From: an uncultured Phaeodactylibacter sp.
GTDB lineage: Bacteria; Bacteroidota; Bacteroidia; Chitinophagales; Saprospiraceae
Assembly (NCBI GenBank): GCA_913062745.1
Contig: CAJXXJ010000182.1
Location: 1 to 7,228, forward strand
DNA: 7,228 nt
Direction of reading: 5' to 3'
In this document: piece after piece, positions 5,959-7,228 of the stretch
Numbering within the stretch: the first letter of the stretch is position 1
Layout: each line of letters opens with the position of its first letter
Position numbers and translations under genes: made by a program
The notes under the pieces: generated by a model
What the model was told of the DNA's origin: nothing
Databases searched by the model: none
What the model saw: only the letters and a program-made list of their open reading frames with translations

Positions 5959-6627
5959 TTAGCCAAAGTCGTAGGTCAATTCCCGAAAGTCTTTGATAAA
6001 CTGCAGTACGTTGGGCAGGTGACTAAATTCTTCCGGCTGATGCGTGGTGGTTACTACTACTACGGGGCTGCCTGCGTTGTGGGCCGCTTGGGCGCCAGTA
6101 GGGCTGTCTTCAAAAATAACGCAGTCCTGCACCGGTACGCCCAGGCCTTCTGCGACCAGCTGATAGATTTCCGGGTCGGGCTTTCCTTTGGTGACATCAC
6201 CGGCGTGCTTGACGGTGCCAAACCAGTCGCGCAGCTCGAGTTTGTCGAGTACGAAATCTACGTTTTCTGCGGGCGCGGCGGTGCCAATGCCCATTTTAAT
6301 TTCTGCTTCCCGGGCATTTTCCAGAAATTCCGGCAGGCCATCAAGCAGCCGCAGCTCTGTTTCAAACACCCGCCGGTATTCCGCCTCTTTATCCTGTGCA
6401 TGGTAGCGGCGCTCGGCTTCATCGAAGCGGTCGCCAAACAGCCGCAGCAGGATTTCCTCGTTGACGCCGTGGATTTTTTCGCGCACCTCCTCCAGGTCCA
6501 TTTTGAGGCCGAGGCTGCGGAGCTTGCGCTGCCACGCACGGTGGTGGGCCATCATATTGTCGACCATAGTGCCGTCCATATCAAAAATGAGGGCTTCAGC
6601 AGTGGTGTTGTAAAGGTGGATGGGCAT
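5959..6627 (-). CDS. HAD-superfamily hydrolase, beta-phosphoglucomutase/phosphatase-like
   Basis: The protein has 222 residues, standard for HAD subfamily I with an alpha-helical cap. Motif I is DMDGTMVD at 16-23 (nucleophile D16, acid/base D18). Motif II is T116 in GIGTAAP, motif III is K149 in KGKPDPEIY, and motif IV is E173/D174 in [11 protein letters not shown], which binds Mg2+. The helical cap lies between about 22 and 90. These features match beta-phosphoglucomutase-like sugar-phosphate phosphatases or mutases in the cytoplasm. The substrate cannot be read from sequence, and annotation as a specific mutase would be overreach. The ATG at 6627 leaves 11 residues before the first strand, as expected. 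It lies 35 bases after the PIN gene and 49 bases before the hydrolase start on the same strand, so it is probably co-transcribed with the hydrolase. No Shine-Dalgarno is evident. Confidence 0.9.
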   Translation of the reverse strand: MPIHLYNTTAEALIFDMDGTMVDNMMAHHRAWQRKLRSLGLKMDLEEVREKIHGVNEEILLRLFGDRFDEAERRYHAQDKEAEYRRVFETELRLLDGLPEFLENAREAEIKMGIGTAAPAENVDFVLDKLELRDWFGTVKHAGDVTKGKPDPEIYQLVAEGLGVPVQDCVIFEDSPTGAQAAHNAGSPVVVVTTTHQPEEFSHLPNVLQFIKDFRELTYDFG

Positions 6628-6662
6628 GAGTGGTTTTGGGGTAAAGATATGAGTAGTGCTGT

Positions 6663-7228
6663 TTACTTTAAGGCATCTTTAATCAAATTTGAAAAGTTTA
6701 CCAGCCCATTGGTCTTAAAAATTTGCAAAAGTCTACCTTCTTCAATCGGTGGATGCGTTAATCGTGCGTGCAAAGACTTGAAAGCTTTAACCATATTCGA
6801 ACGATCCACTTCGATTAAGTTACTTAAGAAAATGTCTGGATGAAGCGCTATGATACCATATTGTTCCAATTGATTGTCTGGAAAGTCTTTTAGGTTTTGG
6901 GTCACTATATAATGTGCCTTAGCTTGTAAAGCCGCTGCCAAAACATGATGATCCTGTGGATCGGGAAGCTCGATAGATGCCATATGTTTTTCGTAGCCTT
7001 CGACCTCGGCTTCGGGGAATGCCGTATTCATGATCATTACCGTACGATGGATCTGAGCAGGGTCAAGGTCATCTCTATTGCGCAAGAGGTGATAGGTCCA
7101 CTCCTCATTTATCTTGCGTGTCCATTTAGCGAAAAACAATCCTTTTGCGCTAGCGCTGAGCAGGATATCACGAACGGGAGCGGGGTAAAGCACATTAGCA
7201 TCCAATACAGCAATAGGTATATCAGGCA
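6663..7228 (-). CDS. PIN-domain protein, VapC-like putative toxin (5' end just beyond right edge)
   Basis: The frame is open to the edge and reads PDIPIAVLDANVLYPAPVRD after two bases TG. If the next base outside is A, the start ATG begins one base past the window and the protein has 189 residues. A TTG at 7205 is an unlikely start because it would cut the first strand of the PIN fold. With the predicted ATG as residue 1, the acidic residues of a Mg2+-dependent PIN ribonuclease appear as D10 (LDANVLY), E42/E43 (INEEW), D93 (DPQDHHVLAAAL) and D115 (TQNLKDFP). A C-terminal extension of about 60 residues resembles that of longer VapC-type toxins. In this group the antitoxin gene usually lies immediately upstream, here outside the window. 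Base composition is lower in GC than its neighbours (26 of 60 at 6721-6780, against 33 of 60 at 6421-6480), suggesting transfer. Confidence 0.88.
   Translation of the reverse strand, partial: PDIPIAVLDANVLYPAPVRDILLSASAKGLFFAKWTRKINEEWTYHLLRNRDDLDPAQIHRTVMIMNTAFPEAEVEGYEKHMASIELPDPQDHHVLAAALQAKAHYIVTQNLKDFPDNQLEQYGIIALHPDIFLSNLIEVDRSNMVKAFKSLHARLTHPPIEEGRLLQIFKTNGLVNFSNLIKDALK

Noticed and set aside
5910..5966. Upstream extension of the CocE-like gene to the ATG at 5966
   Set aside because: It would place 19 residues before a clear signal peptide and overlap the end of the HAD gene. The ATG at 5909 has an AGGA five bases upstream.
6019..6843. 274-codon plus-strand frame spanning the HAD and PIN genes
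   Set aside because: It runs antisense across two recognisable genes and their gap, with no domain of its own.

Overview
The window looks like a chromosomal stretch from a moderately GC-rich member of the Bacteroidota, perhaps a Saprospiria/Lewinella-type marine lineage. The phylum call rests on an HYC_CC_PP-type protein next to a CusA/CzcA pump, a nearly complete lack of strong Shine-Dalgarno sequences, and one perfect TAnnTTTG (-7 type) promoter box. The lineage below phylum is a guess.

Layout, left to right. (1) Bases 1-956, minus strand: the N-terminus of a CusA/CzcA heavy-metal RND efflux pump (runs off the left edge), preceded by a small secreted Cys/His-rich HYC_CC_PP protein. Together they look like the start of a metal (copper/silver type) efflux locus. 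(2) Bases 957-1164: a noncoding upstream region with a C-rich block. (3) Bases 1165-2595: a complete-looking IS256-family insertion sequence. It has 25-bp terminal inverted repeats (22/25 matching), a minus-strand DDE transposase, and a large 68-nt hairpin between the left end and the transposase stop. No target-site duplication is visible. A second copy of the right terminal sequence lies 94 bp beyond the right end, with a degenerate 9-mer intergenic repeat between the two. (4) Bases 2760-3989, plus strand: an RlmI-type 23S rRNA methyltransferase, ending in a hairpin shared with the converging gene. (5) Bases 4026-6627, minus strand: a HAD phosphatase/phosphomutase followed 49 bp later by a secreted CocE/NonD (S15-type) serine hydrolase, a likely two-gene transcription unit. 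(6) Bases 6663-7228, minus strand: an AT-richer PIN-domain (VapC-like) toxin candidate whose start codon appears to begin one base beyond the right edge.

Most of the window is recognisable housekeeping or accessory content, and I do not see a clear new multi-gene system. The items most worth a second look are in and around the insertion sequence: the long hairpin, the duplicated right end, the Cys-to-Arg change in an otherwise conserved transposase motif, and the missing target duplication. Others are the non-canonical nucleophile elbow of the CocE-like hydrolase and the compositionally distinct PIN gene.
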